Positions 46,190 through 57,347 of a stretch of 64,000 nucleotides of DNA are shown piece by piece. The stretch is from Diphasiastrum complanatum (Eukaryota; Streptophyta; Lycopodiopsida; Lycopodiales; Lycopodiaceae). The stretch spans positions 41,356,815 to 41,420,814 of the forward strand of contig CM055111.1 in NCBI GenBank assembly GCA_029204225.1, given 5' to 3'. Within the stretch, counting starts at the first letter, position 1. Each line of letters starts with the position of its first letter. The notes under the pieces are model-generated. The model was given only the letters and a program-made list of their open reading frames with translations, was not told the DNA's origin and made no database searches. A program made the position numbers and the translations under genes.

Positions 46190-47055
46190 ATGGTTGCATG
46201 ACCCTTCTTATGACAATAGATACACTCAATCTTGGGATTGAGCCAGCATGTATCTACTGTATGCCCGTCTCTTCTACATCTCATGCAAGTCTTCTTGTCT
46301 GCACCTTGTTGTTTCGACCTCTCTTTGCTCTTCTAGTTGCCTTTGCTGGTTCCCTCTGCTTGCTGATCATGATCCTGCCTCTAATTCGACTCCCTCTTAG
46401 GCTTGAATTGCTTCTTGGAAATTTCTTTGTTGCCATAGAGGGCCTGGTTAGAACCATCTTTGTGATCAAAATGTTCTCTGGCCTCGACTTCCTCTCGAAT
46501 CTCGACAACCGCCTTTTCGAGGTTCATGGTAGGATCTTTCGCGAGTAGGGTTCTTGTCATCTGGAATGATCTGGGTAAGGCTCTCAACAGGTATGTGAGC
46601 TGCTTCTCAGCTGACACTGCATTCTCTACTCCAGAGTTATGTAGTGATAGAAACAGATCCTTTATTTTTCTCACGAAAGAGGTGAGGTCTTTTCCATCCC
46701 ACTGTAGATTGGTCAGCTGAACTTCCAGCATCATGATTTGACTTCTCGACTTCGTCTGAAATCTAGGGAGTAATGCATCCCACATCTCCTTAGCTTTGGA
46801 GAGTGTAGTCAGGTCAAGTGTGAGACTATCTTTGATGGAAGATGATAGCAAGGCTACTGCCTTGTCATTTTTCTCCCTCCATTCGCGTAGCTCCTTGCCT
46901 GTTGTCGTAGGCATTTCTTCTGTGCCATCTACCCAAGGGAATAGTCCTTCGCCCTTGAGTATCAGTGATGTCTTAACTTTTCAGACTAGAAAGTTAGATC
47001 CTGAAGAATCAAGTATTGTGCAGATTTTGCTCTACATGTTGTTGATTGAAGCCAT
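46190..47055 (-). pseudogene. Copia G gag
   Basis: The probable start ATG is at 47055 (MASINNM), with stops near the N-terminus. Frame 46914-46381 (177 residues) reads EKNDKAVALLSSSIKDSLT, AKEMWDALLPRF and LTYLLRALPRSFQ, the UBN2-type gag of copia. Two canonical zinc knuckles follow near 46190-46270: CMRCRRDGHTVDTC and CIYCHKKGHATMDC. It would form the element's capsid and bind its RNA. Confidence 0.75.
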
Positions 47056-47158
47056 TGCTTCTTGGAGTCTATTCCCTTGTTGATGGTTGTCTGTTTGAAT
47101 GCTTGGCCTCCTGGATCTGCTAACTTCTTGGCTATGTCATAATTGGACAGGATGATCA

Positions 47159-47170
47159 GCTCTGATACCA
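47159..47170 (-). promoter_or_regulatory. PBS-like site of copia G, inner copy
   Basis: The minus strand reads TGGTATCAGAGC. A second identical 12-mer lies 28 bp nearer the LTR, so the PBS region is duplicated. Confidence 0.8.
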
Positions 47171-47186
47171 CTGAAGAGTGTGATAT

Positions 47187-47198
47187 GCTCTGATACCA
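47187..47198 (-). promoter_or_regulatory. PBS-like site of copia G, outer copy
   Basis: TGGTATCAGAGC on the minus strand, a few bases after the likely LTR end near 47203. Being nearest the LTR, it is the more likely functional priming site. Confidence 0.8.
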
Positions 47199-47202
47199 CT
47201 GA

Positions 47203-48246
47203 TGAGGATCGCAGTCAAAGCTTTCACAAAGGAACCACAACTCTCTTGCGCTCAGATGGAGTTCAGATGCGATCGTTGGACACTGCCAACTGAATCACTC
47301 CTATAGTCCTCCAGAATGTAGTCAGGCATTGCTGATCTACGTTTTTATAAAATTAATGCAGCATTCAACATAGTTTCAACCAAGATGCGAAATTCAAATG
47401 AACAAGAAAAATTCAGACACATGATTAACATCAGACGCATTTGCATTCGAGATCAGACACAACGATAAAAATATCTATATTGATCTTTTTCTGATTTCTT
47501 CAAGCACTGCATGCAAATTCACACAGTGCGTTGGTGTGGGAGAAACACAGTTATCTCACAAGCGATTGTCTCGCTTTACTAGCGGACAGTTGGATCTGCA
47601 GATCCTAGACAGAATTGTCTTTACACCAGGTGGACATGTATTCAGTATTTTGTCTTGATTGCTTACTTGCATCAGACTACTACATTATACTGTATGTGTA
47701 CTCTGTTGATCTATATGTCAAGTATCATCCAATAACTATAGTCGCTCTATGTAGGTCTAAGATTAGAGTGATTAATCATCTACAACTAAATAGGGAGTCA
47801 CAAGAGTGGCAGATTAGCCACAACCTAAAATGTATCTACTGACGTCATGCCATCAGATCAGATATCTGTACTTTCGGGTACTTGTGTGATCTCGCTGGTA
47901 CTCTTTGGAGAGTGGAGGGCAGGAGAAGGTTTCATTTCCGTCGTTGGTTTTGTTTTGGTCGTTTGCCTTCTCTCGTACTGGATCGCAAAAGATTCTCATG
48001 CCAGACCGCAAAATATTCTCATTCGTGATTCTTTCATGTTCGCGAATCATTTGTCTTCGTCTGCTTTGACTATCCCATTCGCGAACCGTTCGTCTTCGTT
48101 TCCTTTGACTTTCGTGTTCACGAAACTTTTCATGTTTCGTGTCTCCTGACTTTCGTGTTCGCGAACATCTTCGTCAGGTTGAGGGTTGAAAGCTAGCAAG
48201 GCTTTGTAGTTAGAAACATTTCGTCTCTCCAGAAACTGACGTGTAT
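47203..48246 (-). repeat. 5' LTR region of copia G
   Basis: Non-coding, with a TGACGTCA palindrome at 47842-47849, a TGTTCGCGAACA palindrome at 48156-48167 and an array of related TTCGTG/CGCGAA words at 47990-48180. Homologous to 1010-1640. Its end near 47203 is placed by the PBS; its start is uncertain. Confidence 0.5.
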
Positions 48247-48889
48247 TTCTATGCACTAACCTAAATCAACTACTGTCTTTACGTTTAGAGTTCTTGTCAG
48301 TATTGTATGTTTTAAGCTACTACATCTGGCATTTTTACTACTTTGTCTGATTGTCTACTCTTGTGCTTTTGCATACAACCGTGCAATCAAACTATAGTTT
48401 AATCTTGTGTTCGCCTACTAATATCAGTAGTGCACGCACCGAGGGAATTCATTGACCTACGGCTTCCAGAAGATTACATGCCATGAAATCGCTAATAATA
48501 CAATTTTTTGGTATATACCACTTTTTTTACTCTTATATGTTTGTAGTTATTGTCTTTAAGATGCTTGGAATTTTAAGCTTTTCTGTATTAAGCCTTTGTA
48601 CAAGAGGGATTACAAGGCTCACATGTCAGAGTTGTCTACATCATTGTCGCCTGCTGAGTTGCAGAGAAGAAAAAAAAAATTCTCAGGGAGATCTCATAGA
48701 AGTATGGAAGAAAAATGGCTAAGGTGAGAAGAACTTCTTTTTCATGTGACGATTTACTTTTATTTGTTCATCTCTTTAATTTCTAGTTGAAGTCCATTCA
48801 AGGTTAAAACCTCTGCAAACCTATTGACCAAAACACGTCTTTTGTTAGGTTTTTTCTACATTAAATCCTTTTTGGGAAAACATTGGTTT
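48247..48889. other. Unassigned stretch
   Basis: No gene recognised; probably partly LTR flank and partly upstream sequence of the degenerate gene at 48890. Confidence 0.3.
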
Positions 48890-51800
48890 GATGTGCCTTG
48901 GGAAATACTTTTGACTCCAAGTGGGCGGTTGTTACAATTGAAAAACTATCTCAAATAGCCATTTCTGCTTTGAGTGAAGATATTAAAGTGAAAATGTTGT
49001 TGCTATTGGGTGGAGACTCTAACATCATAGAGACATGGGGACTTCCAAAGGGTGACAAAGCATTCATATCTTGGATTGCAAAGGAGGTCTGGATGACACA
49101 ATTGGTTGAGTCTACATAAACTTTGTTAGAGAGGATTATAAGCAGACCAATTGGGGCACCCATTGTGATAATGAGTGAGACATCCCTTGCAGACTACTTT
49201 GAGGAAATAAAGGTAGTTCATAGGCCCCATGTATTTGAAAAGATTGTCAAGGATATGGCTGTCACCCAACCTTATCATACTTTGTAAGTTGATATGGACA
49301 AGGTGTCTCGAAGACTTGTTTTCAGGTTGTCTCGTTTTCTGGTTCTTTGCTTTTCTCAAGTGTGTTCAATTTCTTTTATTCTGTGCTCCATCAGAAATGC
49401 TTGTGCTTATAACATGAAAAGTTTCACTTAGCTAAACATTTGGTCTCTTTTTCAGATATTTGAATTTCTTGCAAAAGGTTGGGGCCATAAATATGCTACC
49501 ACCCATAACAAAGGCTTGACACACACACAATCACATTTTAAATCCAAATTTAAATAAGTTTCCCACTTTCAGAATTTTAAACTAGATCATTTTAAATTTT
49601 GATGAATGATTCATGCATTTTCATAAGGCGAGAGTGTAACTATTGATGTATTTGAATTTCCATCTTATTGTTGATTGATACTAACCATTTGAAGCTTCTT
49701 GATATGTACTTGTGCTAAAGTACATTGATAAATTTTGCCTCATTGATCATGGCTGAAACATATCATTTACATGTCAAATTATCACGAGAATATGTGACCA
49801 CTCGTACTATTGAGAGAATTTGTTACTTGGATTCTGAGACAATGAGCCAATGGATATATCAGGGAAGGCGCCATATAGATTTGTGGATTGATGGATCTTT
49901 GTATCCACCCAATCTAGTGAACAATTTAAGGCCTAGTTTCAAAGATGTTCATAGTTTGTTAAGTTTTGTTGAAGATGGTTCCCAAGGGCTTCTTGGTTAT
50001 TGCCATGCCTTTGATGCAAAAAAAAAACCCAAGCGAAAAACTTAGCAGCCCTTATGCAATCATTTGTGGTGAATATGCAAACAACTATGAGAAGATTACA
50101 TGAAGATAAAGATGCTTTAGATTTGGCATTACAAGAAACAAATTAGAAGTTATCCAAGGCAATGAAAGAGATGGAACAATATGCCAAATATTAGAAAATG
50201 TTGGAATAAAAAGTACAATATTGGAAAAGAAAAGAAAAACGGAAAAATTGGAGATCTCTTTTAGGGCAAAGAGAGCTAGAATTGAGACTCTAGTTGTAAG
50301 AGGCGCAGCTCACAAACATCGCATAAGAGCAACCAGAGATACTATGAGAAATATGATGGGAGTAGACTCGAGTGGAAGTGATTTCCATTACTTTCTAGAG
50401 AAAAATGAAATTTCTGATGCAATCTCACACAGCAACACAAAGATGCGAATCAAAAAAGCTTAAAAAATGGATGTCTAACTTGCATAAACCAGTTGATGCA
50501 ACAAAATTTTGACAATTGATGGATGAAGGGGGTGTGAGTCATAAAGCTTATAGCGAGTTAAGCATGGTGTTGAGGAATATAGACCAGAGAGGCATTCATC
50601 GTGTCATACCGACATACCAAAAGGTTGAGCTTGCATAAAGGAATTAAGATTCTATCTCTATTGGGGGGATACCACCACATAAATGACACAATGAGTATAA
50701 AAGGTGGAAAGGTACAAGAAAAACTCATTTCTAGTATAATGAATTCAACAATGCTCTTTTGGATTTACACAAGGTGCAAAGATGTATGGTGCAGCACTAT
50801 CAAATCACAAAATGGGGTACATTTGATATTTTTGTAATGTTGCATTGATCATATGTCCTCGTATTTATTGTATTCATTGACGATTATTTTTGCAAAAGTG
50901 CAGCAACACATTACAATTTGTGTTAAAACTTGATGAGGCTAAAATTGTAAAAGGATGTAAGTTAGAGTGACTCAACATCACATTGATGAATCGTGCTCTA
51001 CAATCAGGAAAAGTGCACGAAACAAAAAATTTGACGTGCAATTGAAAAAAGAATATTTGGTGGATTGCAGCTTTTGAGCTCCCGAAAGAGATTCATGAGG
51101 TTCTGTACTGGTTGTTTGAAAGAAGCAATCTAGGTTGTCTCATAAATGAACAAATGTATGGTCATCTTTTATCTATTGAGGAAGATAGATACAAAGTAGA
51201 GTGGCATCTTGTACGAGATCTAAAAACATCGAAGTGCATATTTGGAAGTGGATTGGCTACAAATGCGTTGGTTGCAACTCAAAGTGGTGCAACCAAATTG
51301 ACATGATGTCGATAAGAACTGTAGACCTATCTTAAACATTCCACTAGAAAGATTCCACATATGCACAATGCATGCATATATACGTGTTTTAGACAAATTA
51401 CTATATTTACATTGTGTATATGCATTGCACCAATGCGATTTAAAGTGTGGGAGAAGTATGACAAATTGTCAACAACAAGGAACCGAGGAGATGCAAAAAA
51501 TTATGAATTGTTCATGCAACATGAAAAAGAATTCATCCAGACTTTTTTTGTTGCCTAGGGAGAAACTCATGTCACTCATTCCATGGTATGTGCTATTCTT
51601 CATGCATGAGTATTATACAAGAGAATATTACATTGCTTCATATAACCTAAATTGTATTTTTCCCTTGCAGCACATCCTTTATCCACGCCCCATGATTTCT
51701 GAGAACTTACGGATCCCTCGCCATATGGAACGCACAAGGTATGGAAAAGAGTCATCACATGACCAAAGCATCCTATTCTAGACACACTAGACATGGTGGA

Positions 51801-52030
51801 GGTACCGAGAAAAGCAACGCACTCATTGAATGTTTTGAATGGTTCTATAGGGGGGTCATCTATAGGACCATGGAAAATATACTGTGAAGTTTTTAGCACG
51901 TGTGAACTTCACCACACACCTTACAAGACCTTACTGAGGTGTTGTGATTGCACAAGATTGATCAAAGAACAGAATACTTGAAAAATATATGGCAAGAGCA
52001 CAATGGCATACATCTGACTGAAAAACCTAA
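48890..52030 (+). pseudogene. Large degenerate plus-strand gene, unidentified, with intron-like gaps
   Basis: Coding-like blocks on the plus strand: 48898-49270 (IKVKMLLLLGGDSNIIETWGL, ISWIAKEVWMTQL, then ADYFEEIKVVHRPHVFEKIV), 49740-50040 (LSREYVTTRTIERICYL, FKDVHSLLSFVEDGSQGLLGY), 50220-50460 (Arg/Lys/Glu-rich, coiled-coil-like), 50520-50640 (VSHKAYSELSMVLRN with VIPTYQKVELA), 51100-51290 (LGCLINEQMYGHLLSIEED, KVEWHLVRDLKTSKCIFGSG), 51430-51560 and 51790-51980 (VFSTCELHHTPY). The blocks are separated by AT-rich gaps that look like introns, and by several stops and frameshifts. I cannot name the family. The WHLVRDLKTSK block could be an RNase H-fold nuclease strand. It is not copia or gypsy. 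Confidence 0.4.
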
Positions 52031-52080
52031 CTTCTTACGATGAGGAATGAATGTCAAAAATAATATTCTAAGCGCTCAGT

Positions 52081-52505
52081 ATGGAAAAAACAGGCTGCTC
52101 TCAAGTAGAGAGAGAAAATCAATTCTAGAACACTCGGGTAGAGAGAGAATGAGTTCAAAACACCAAAATTTCATTATTCACAATATGGAAAAACATGCCA
52201 AGATTTCCCTACATCAAAGAGACTCGAATTCCTACAATGGAGTTGCATGGAAAGTCCACTTAACTCAATTAACTCAACTATCAAGGATCCACATGTGTAA
52301 CTATGTGCATGGATATTGCATGTACTGCATGTCATCTCATAAAACTGCCTAGACATGTGTAGATCACATAAACCACTTTGCATGTTGCATGCACTGATTG
52401 CATTTGGCTTGCATGCATACAGAATGACCTTGTATGCTATCTAAACTTTTGCATGACATGGACCCAAACTTGAGATAGGAAGATAATATTTTAATAATCT
52501 TCACA
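52081..52505 (-). repeat. 3' LTR of copia D, truncated
   Basis: Starts TGTGAAGATTATT at 52505 after a TAAGGAGGAG polypurine tract. The far end near 52081-52160 resembles the 14984-15701 LTR (AAACA-GCTGCTCTC and AGAGAGAAA blocks), so it belongs to the TGTGAAGA family. It breaks off near 52081 against the unidentified gene. Confidence 0.65.
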
Positions 52506-52517
52506 CTCCTCCTTAAA

Positions 52518-52877
52518 ATATATGTTCCTATCCAACATAGACTTCGAAATTAGGCCAAGGTTAGACCTCATCCTGATAAAGACATTCTTGAGTATTGGCT
52601 TGGTGAGAAGATCAGCTACACAATTTGTAGCATCAACATGCTCCAGTGAGATCTCTCTCCCAATGACTTTTTCTCTTACAAAATGATGAGCTACTTCAAC
52701 GTGTTTGCTCCTTGCATGGAAAACTGGGTTATTTGCAAGAGCTTGAGCAGAAATGTTGTCATTCTTGATAATTGGAAGATCTTCATCTACATAACACTTT
52801 AGCTCCAAAAGTAGCCTTTTGATCCATAAAACCTCCTTTGTTGTGGTTGTAAGAGATTTATACTCAGTTTTAGCCAA
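52518..52877 (-). pseudogene. Copia D RNase H C-terminal part
   Basis: About 120 residues: TKEVLWIKRLLLELKC, NDNISAQALANNPVFHARS, KHVEVAHHFVREKV, then the NCVADLLTKPI terminus. It is nearly the same as the end of copia C and fully open. Upstream (52880-53050) the RNase H N-terminal half is reduced. Confidence 0.8.
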
Positions 52878-53056
52878 CTTCTAGTGATATAACTTTGGAT
52901 CCTGCATGTGTTGACTTAGCTTATGAACACTAAAGCTTAGATCAGGCCTAGTCACTGTTCACCATATAAGTGAGCCAATAAGACTCCTATAAAGAGTGAT
53001 GTCCACAAAGGATTTATCTTTCATAGGAACTTTTACAATGTGCTCCATAGGTGTAT

Positions 53057-54188
53057 CTATGCCTTTACAGTTTTCCATTTGAAATTTCTGTGCATGGAAA
53101 GTGCATATCTACTTTGAATTATAAAGGCTTGACCTTTCCAAAAATATATTTCAAGGCCTAGAATATAGTGAAGAACTCCTAAGTCCTGCATCTTAAACTC
53201 ACTACCAAGTGCATGCTTAGTTTCTTCAACTAGCTTCTCGTTATCTCCACAAAGAATGATATCATCAACATAGATGAGAAGAATAATTACAAAATTATCT
53301 ACAAACTTGCAATACAGAGAAGGGTCATATTCACTTAGACAAAATCCGAGTGATATGAGATAGGAGTTGAGCCTTGCATACCAAGACCTTGGTGCTTGTT
53401 TCAGTCCATAGAAATTTTTGAACAAAAGACAAACTTTTGATTCTTCACCTTCTTTCACAAAACCAGGAGGTTGCTCCATGTAAATCTCCTCCTCAAGGTA
53501 ACCATTGAGAAATGCATTGGAAACATCAAGCTGGAACATACTCCAATTGTGAAAACATGCAAGAGATATGATTGTTACCATTTTTTGCAACTGGTGCAAA
53601 GGTATCTTCATAGTCAAGACCTTTGATTTGTGAGTAGTCTTTGGCACAAAGTCTTGTTTTATACTTATTGATAGATCCATCATGATTATATTTGATTCTG
53701 AAAACCCACTTACATCCAATCACATGCATGTTGTTTGGTGGCTCCACAAGCTCCCATGTGTTGTTTGACATCAAGGCTTCAAACTCTTGGGTCATTGCTC
53801 CAACCCATATCTTGGATTGAAGTGCTTCTTGGACATCTTTAGGATCTTCATCTGATATGAAGAGAGCATGATAGGAAGCTTCACCTTCCACTTGCCTTCC
53901 TTTCTCGTCATATGTGAGCCTCCTTGGATCAGATCTTTCTCTTGTAGATCTTCTTGGTGTGGTTGCTTGAAGTTTCTCCTCCTCAAGCCTTGGCCCCACC
54001 ACTTCTTGAGTCGCATCAAGATTGGTAATTGTAGATCTTGCATGAGACTCCTTGATCTGTGCATCATCCAAGTTAAACTTCTGATCTTCATCGAAGATCA
54101 CATCTCTACTAACAACATTGTTGTCAGTAGAGAGAAGATATACTATGTATGTTTTTTTAGTAAATGCATATCCTACAAAAAACAGCAC
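53057..54188 (-). pseudogene. Copia D reverse transcriptase
   Basis: Two overlapping frames (54188-53526 and 53719-53057) joined by a frameshift near 53590. They read FFVGYAFTKKTYIVY and SRDVIFDEDQ (post-integrase linker), NNTWELVEPPNNMHVIGCKW, YKTRLCAKDYSQIKGLDYED, QLDVSNAFLNGYLEEEIYM, YGLKQAPRSWYARL and IYVDDIILCGDN near 53265. The catalytic pair is intact. Sequence is close to copia C and E. Confidence 0.8.
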
Positions 54189-54189
54189 T

Positions 54190-54480
54190 TGGATTTTCCT
54201 ACACTAATGCGATTCTTAGTCAACCTAGGTACATACAGTACATCATGTAAACAAAAAGATTTTGATGAAAGAGTTCCTAGAACTAGACATATGGGAATAG
54301 CCCCACTATCTATCCACCAGACTTCTTCATTCCTAAAAGGAAAAGATAAAAATGTAGACATCATTAATGAATCCTCTCTTTCACTCTCAACACCCTCACA
54401 CTCATCCTCATTTGTAAGGTTTGCTTGTTTAGATTGGTTATTCTTCTTGAAACAGTTTGATGCAGTGCCTAGATCACATA
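54190..54480 (-). pseudogene. Copia D zinc-knuckle and protease fragment
   Basis: Reads a degraded knuckle (ICDLGTASNCFKK, partner Cys and His lost), the acidic spacer ending REDSLMMSTF, then the protease VWWIDSGAIP with its Asp-Ser-Gly. The LYVPRLTKNRISVG strand follows. It then switches to the post-integrase linker at about 54185, so integrase is deleted. Confidence 0.65.
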
Positions 54481-54820
54481 TAGATGAGATTGGTAAGCAT
54501 ACAACTGTGATTTTGGATCAACCAGACAATCTCTTGACCAAACCAAGTGTGTCCACCCAGGTCTAGGTGCCCTACCTAACCCTCTTCAAAAGCTTATAGC
54601 TTTTTATTGGCTCAACCAAATGGAATAAAACTGATTGCATCAAAAACTAGACAAAAATAGCTTTAAAACAAGCTATCAAACAAGATAAATGGATCAAGCA
54701 TGAGAGAGAACTTCCAAATTGAAACTAGATGTTCCTCACATGTGTCTGAGCACCTGATTCTGTACAGTACTAGGTCAGACCCAATCAATGTCCTTTTGAA
54801 AGGTTATCATCCTTTGTCTA

Positions 54821-54832
54821 GCTCTGATACCA
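54821..54832 (-). promoter_or_regulatory. Primer-binding site of copia D
   Basis: The minus strand reads TGGTATCAGAGC beside the LTR end. Confidence 0.85.
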
Positions 54833-55859
54833 CTTTTACAAGTAGAAGTGAGGAAGTCCTCCAAATCCAAGGTAGAGCCTCCAAATGTCCTCCAAGCAAT
54901 CTGCAAGCTTCAAGATGCTCCCCAACTCCAAGCTAGGATGCCTCCACCTGCAAGTAAGGATCTGCAAGCCTCCAAGGATCTCTCCTCCACCTGTGTCCCT
55001 ACTCTTTAAACACAAAGATAGATAACAAGCTGGCCTCAAGTATTCACCACCCAACCATAGCTAGATCCAAGCTCCAAGCAAGACCTATCTAGCACCCCCT
55101 TGCTAACCATAAACAAATCACAAGCATACCACAACACTCCATAGCATACTCAAGATCCAAGCCCTACTTATGTACCGTACCATAAGCAAGATCCAAACCT
55201 CAAGCATACTACCACAAGAAAGCACTCTACACACTAGTAGCAACACTAGAGCATAAGCCAAGCAAACAAGAGAGATCTCTCCTTGACAATGGGCGCCCTA
55301 CTACCCTCATATAGATGGCCCATGGACCCCTCCAATGCACTATGGAGTTCCATGCTCATCCAATGAGAGAGAGAGAAGCCTAGGGGAGTTAAATAATCTC
55401 CAAGAGCCTCCATAGGCTTATGGAATGTCAAGAGACTCCTTCCATAAACTATGACTCTTTGAATGCCTTTCTTGTGGGAGTTGGAAACTCAATGGACACT
55501 TTAGAAGGGCGCCCTCCTACTAGGTCCCATTGCCCAAGTTGTGCAAGTATACTTTGGTCCTAGACCAATAAAGTGATATGGTTCAAGGTTGAGGCCCAAG
55601 GTTTAGAAAAATAGTCATCCAATGACTTTCTAAAACCTCACTAGGTTCCATAACTCCATCCAAGGCATAGACAGCTACCTGCCCTTAACCAAAGACACTA
55701 GTACCTTAATCTAAGACACCTACCCTTAATACTAAGGGTACCCCTTATCCAAGGGTCACGTGACCCCATACCTCCAACTAGGGTATAGTCACTTGCCCAT
55801 CCTTATCCAAGGGAACATACCCTTAATCCTAAGGGTACCTTGCCATTTAGCCCCCAACA
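54833..55859 (-). repeat. 5' LTR of copia D, about 1.03 kb, with hairpins and a G-box palindrome
   Basis: Starts TGTTGGGGGC at 55859 on the minus strand and runs to the PBS at 54832. Near the start it holds two inverted repeats TACCCTTA-4 nt-TAAGGGTA (55721-55740 and 55818-55837) and a perfect 14-bp palindrome GGGTCACGTGACCC (55753-55766) with a CACGTG core. A TATATGAG-like box lies near 55305. The 3' end lacks a clear CA. Confidence 0.6.
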
Positions 55860-55961
55860 CTAAATGGACTATTAGGGGTCTGAAGTACTGCTAGTTACAT
55901 AGGTATGTAACGAGTGTGTAGCAACATTTATTGTTCATCATTTGAGTTTTCTTCACTTAAA

Positions 55962-57347
55962 ATGTCTTCAATGGGTTCATCCTTGTTGGAACCAAGTGAA
56001 AGATTGTCCACTTCAAACTATTCAATTTGGAAAATGAGGATGGAGTCCATCTTGATCCTTCAAGACGTGATGGACATAGTTCTTGGCCTTGAAGAAGAAC
56101 CACAAGTTCTTCAAGAGGTTCAAAAATACAAAAAGAGAGCTAGGATGGCTCTCCACTACATTAAGATGAATGTCTCTAATGAGATACTGAGGGAGATAGG
56201 TACTTGTACAACAACCAAAGAAGCTTGGGATTGTCTCAAGTCTATCTATGAGGCTAAGAATACCTCTAGGCTTCTCACTCTTAGGAATCAAATTTTTCAA
56301 TGTAGCCAAAAGAATGATGAGAGTGCATCTAGTTATGTTTTGAGAGTAAAGGATATTCATAGAGAACTTGCTTGTATTGGTGATTCCATCAATCAAAATG
56401 AGCTAGTTCAAGTCATTCTCAATGGCTTGAGAAGTGAATTTGATAACCTTGTCCAATCCTATGCCATTAAGGAGGAGCTACCAAGTTTGGAGGCTCTCCA
56501 AAGTGTGCTAATTTTAGAAGAATCAAGACAAGAGTACAAGCTCTTGAGGATGGACAAGCTCTCTCTCACTCATAATGATGGCAAAGCTCTCTTTGCCAAG
56601 GATAAGCACAAAGGGAGGAGCAAGAACCAACATCAACAATCCTCAAGCACGGACAAAGTCAAATCCAAAGACAAAGATGAGGAGGAAGATGATTCCTCTA
56701 ATGCTTCATCATCCAAGCTCAAGAAGAAGAAGATCTGTTTTTATTGTGGCAAGAAAGGCCATTATGCCACCAATTGCTTCAAGAAGAAAAATCAACTCAA
56801 GCAAGCCAACATTACCAATGAGAAAGAAGACACTATTGCAAGTGATGGAGAGGGATCTCTTATGGTCTCTAGTTTCTCATCTACTCCTTTCAAGAAGGAC
56901 GGCCTATGGTATATTGATAGTGGAGCCTCTTCGCATGTGTGTAGCTCCAAGGACTCTTTCTCTTCTATTGCACCTTATGATGGAGTCAAGAAATCAATAT
57001 ACACTGCAAATGATTTTGAATTTCCTATTGAAGGCATAGGGAACATTCCCTTGAAGCTCGCATCCTCTAAAGTTCTTTCTCTCTCTAAAGTTCTTTATGT
57101 ACCTAAGCTTACTAAGAATCTTATTAGTGTTGGCCAATTGCTTGATAATGGCCTTGATGTAAAATTCAATGTTGATACTTGCACTATCAAGAAGAATGAT
57201 GAGATACTTGCATTAGGATCTAGATTTGGAGGCATCTATAAACTAGATCCAAATGAGTATGTGAACGCTTGTAATGTTGCTCTTGTGGACAAGCTCTCTA
57301 TGGAGGAATTATGGCATATCCCAACTACAAATCCATGCTCTCTATGA
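55962..57347 (+). pseudogene. Copia C gag-protease, open
   Basis: About 461 residues from the ATG at 55962; an upstream in-frame Met at 55914 is possible but not conserved in element E. Gag reads ERLSTSNYSIWKMRMESIL, TTKEAWDCLKSIYEAKNTSR and ELVQVILNGLRSEF, then a Lys/Asp/Ser-rich linker and a canonical zinc knuckle CFYCGKKGHYATNC. The protease follows with WYIDSGASSHVCSS, DFEFPIEGIG and VLYVPKLTKNLISVGQLLD. The frame reaches ELWH of the pre-integrase region and then shifts because of a small deletion. It would be translated as the first part of a Gag-Pol polyprotein. Confidence 0.85.

Larger units (their letters stand above)
42541..48246 (-). mobile_element. Ty1/copia element G
   Basis: Minus-strand order: 5' LTR-like region (48246-47203), two PBS copies, leader, gag with two zinc knuckles, protease, integrase, RT, RNase H, polypurine tract, 3' LTR start. 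Most domains are readable with only scattered stops. The RNase H C-terminus is replaced by a module related to the 5' LTR region. The 3' LTR piece (42541-42836) does not match the 5' region, so the element is either truncated or chimeric. Confidence 0.85.
52081..55859 (-). mobile_element. Ty1/copia element D, chimeric, lacking most of gag and integrase
   Basis: Minus-strand order: LTR (55859-54833), PBS, leader, zinc-knuckle trace, protease fragment, then directly the post-integrase linker, RT, RNase H, polypurine tract and 3' LTR (52505-52081, truncated). The two LTRs belong to different families. The pol region is close in sequence to copia C. It cannot be autonomous. Confidence 0.8.

Noticed and set aside
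53868-54566. Plus-strand open frame of about 232 residues
   Set aside because: It is antisense to the RT and protease of copia D, whose minus-strand motifs are unmistakable.
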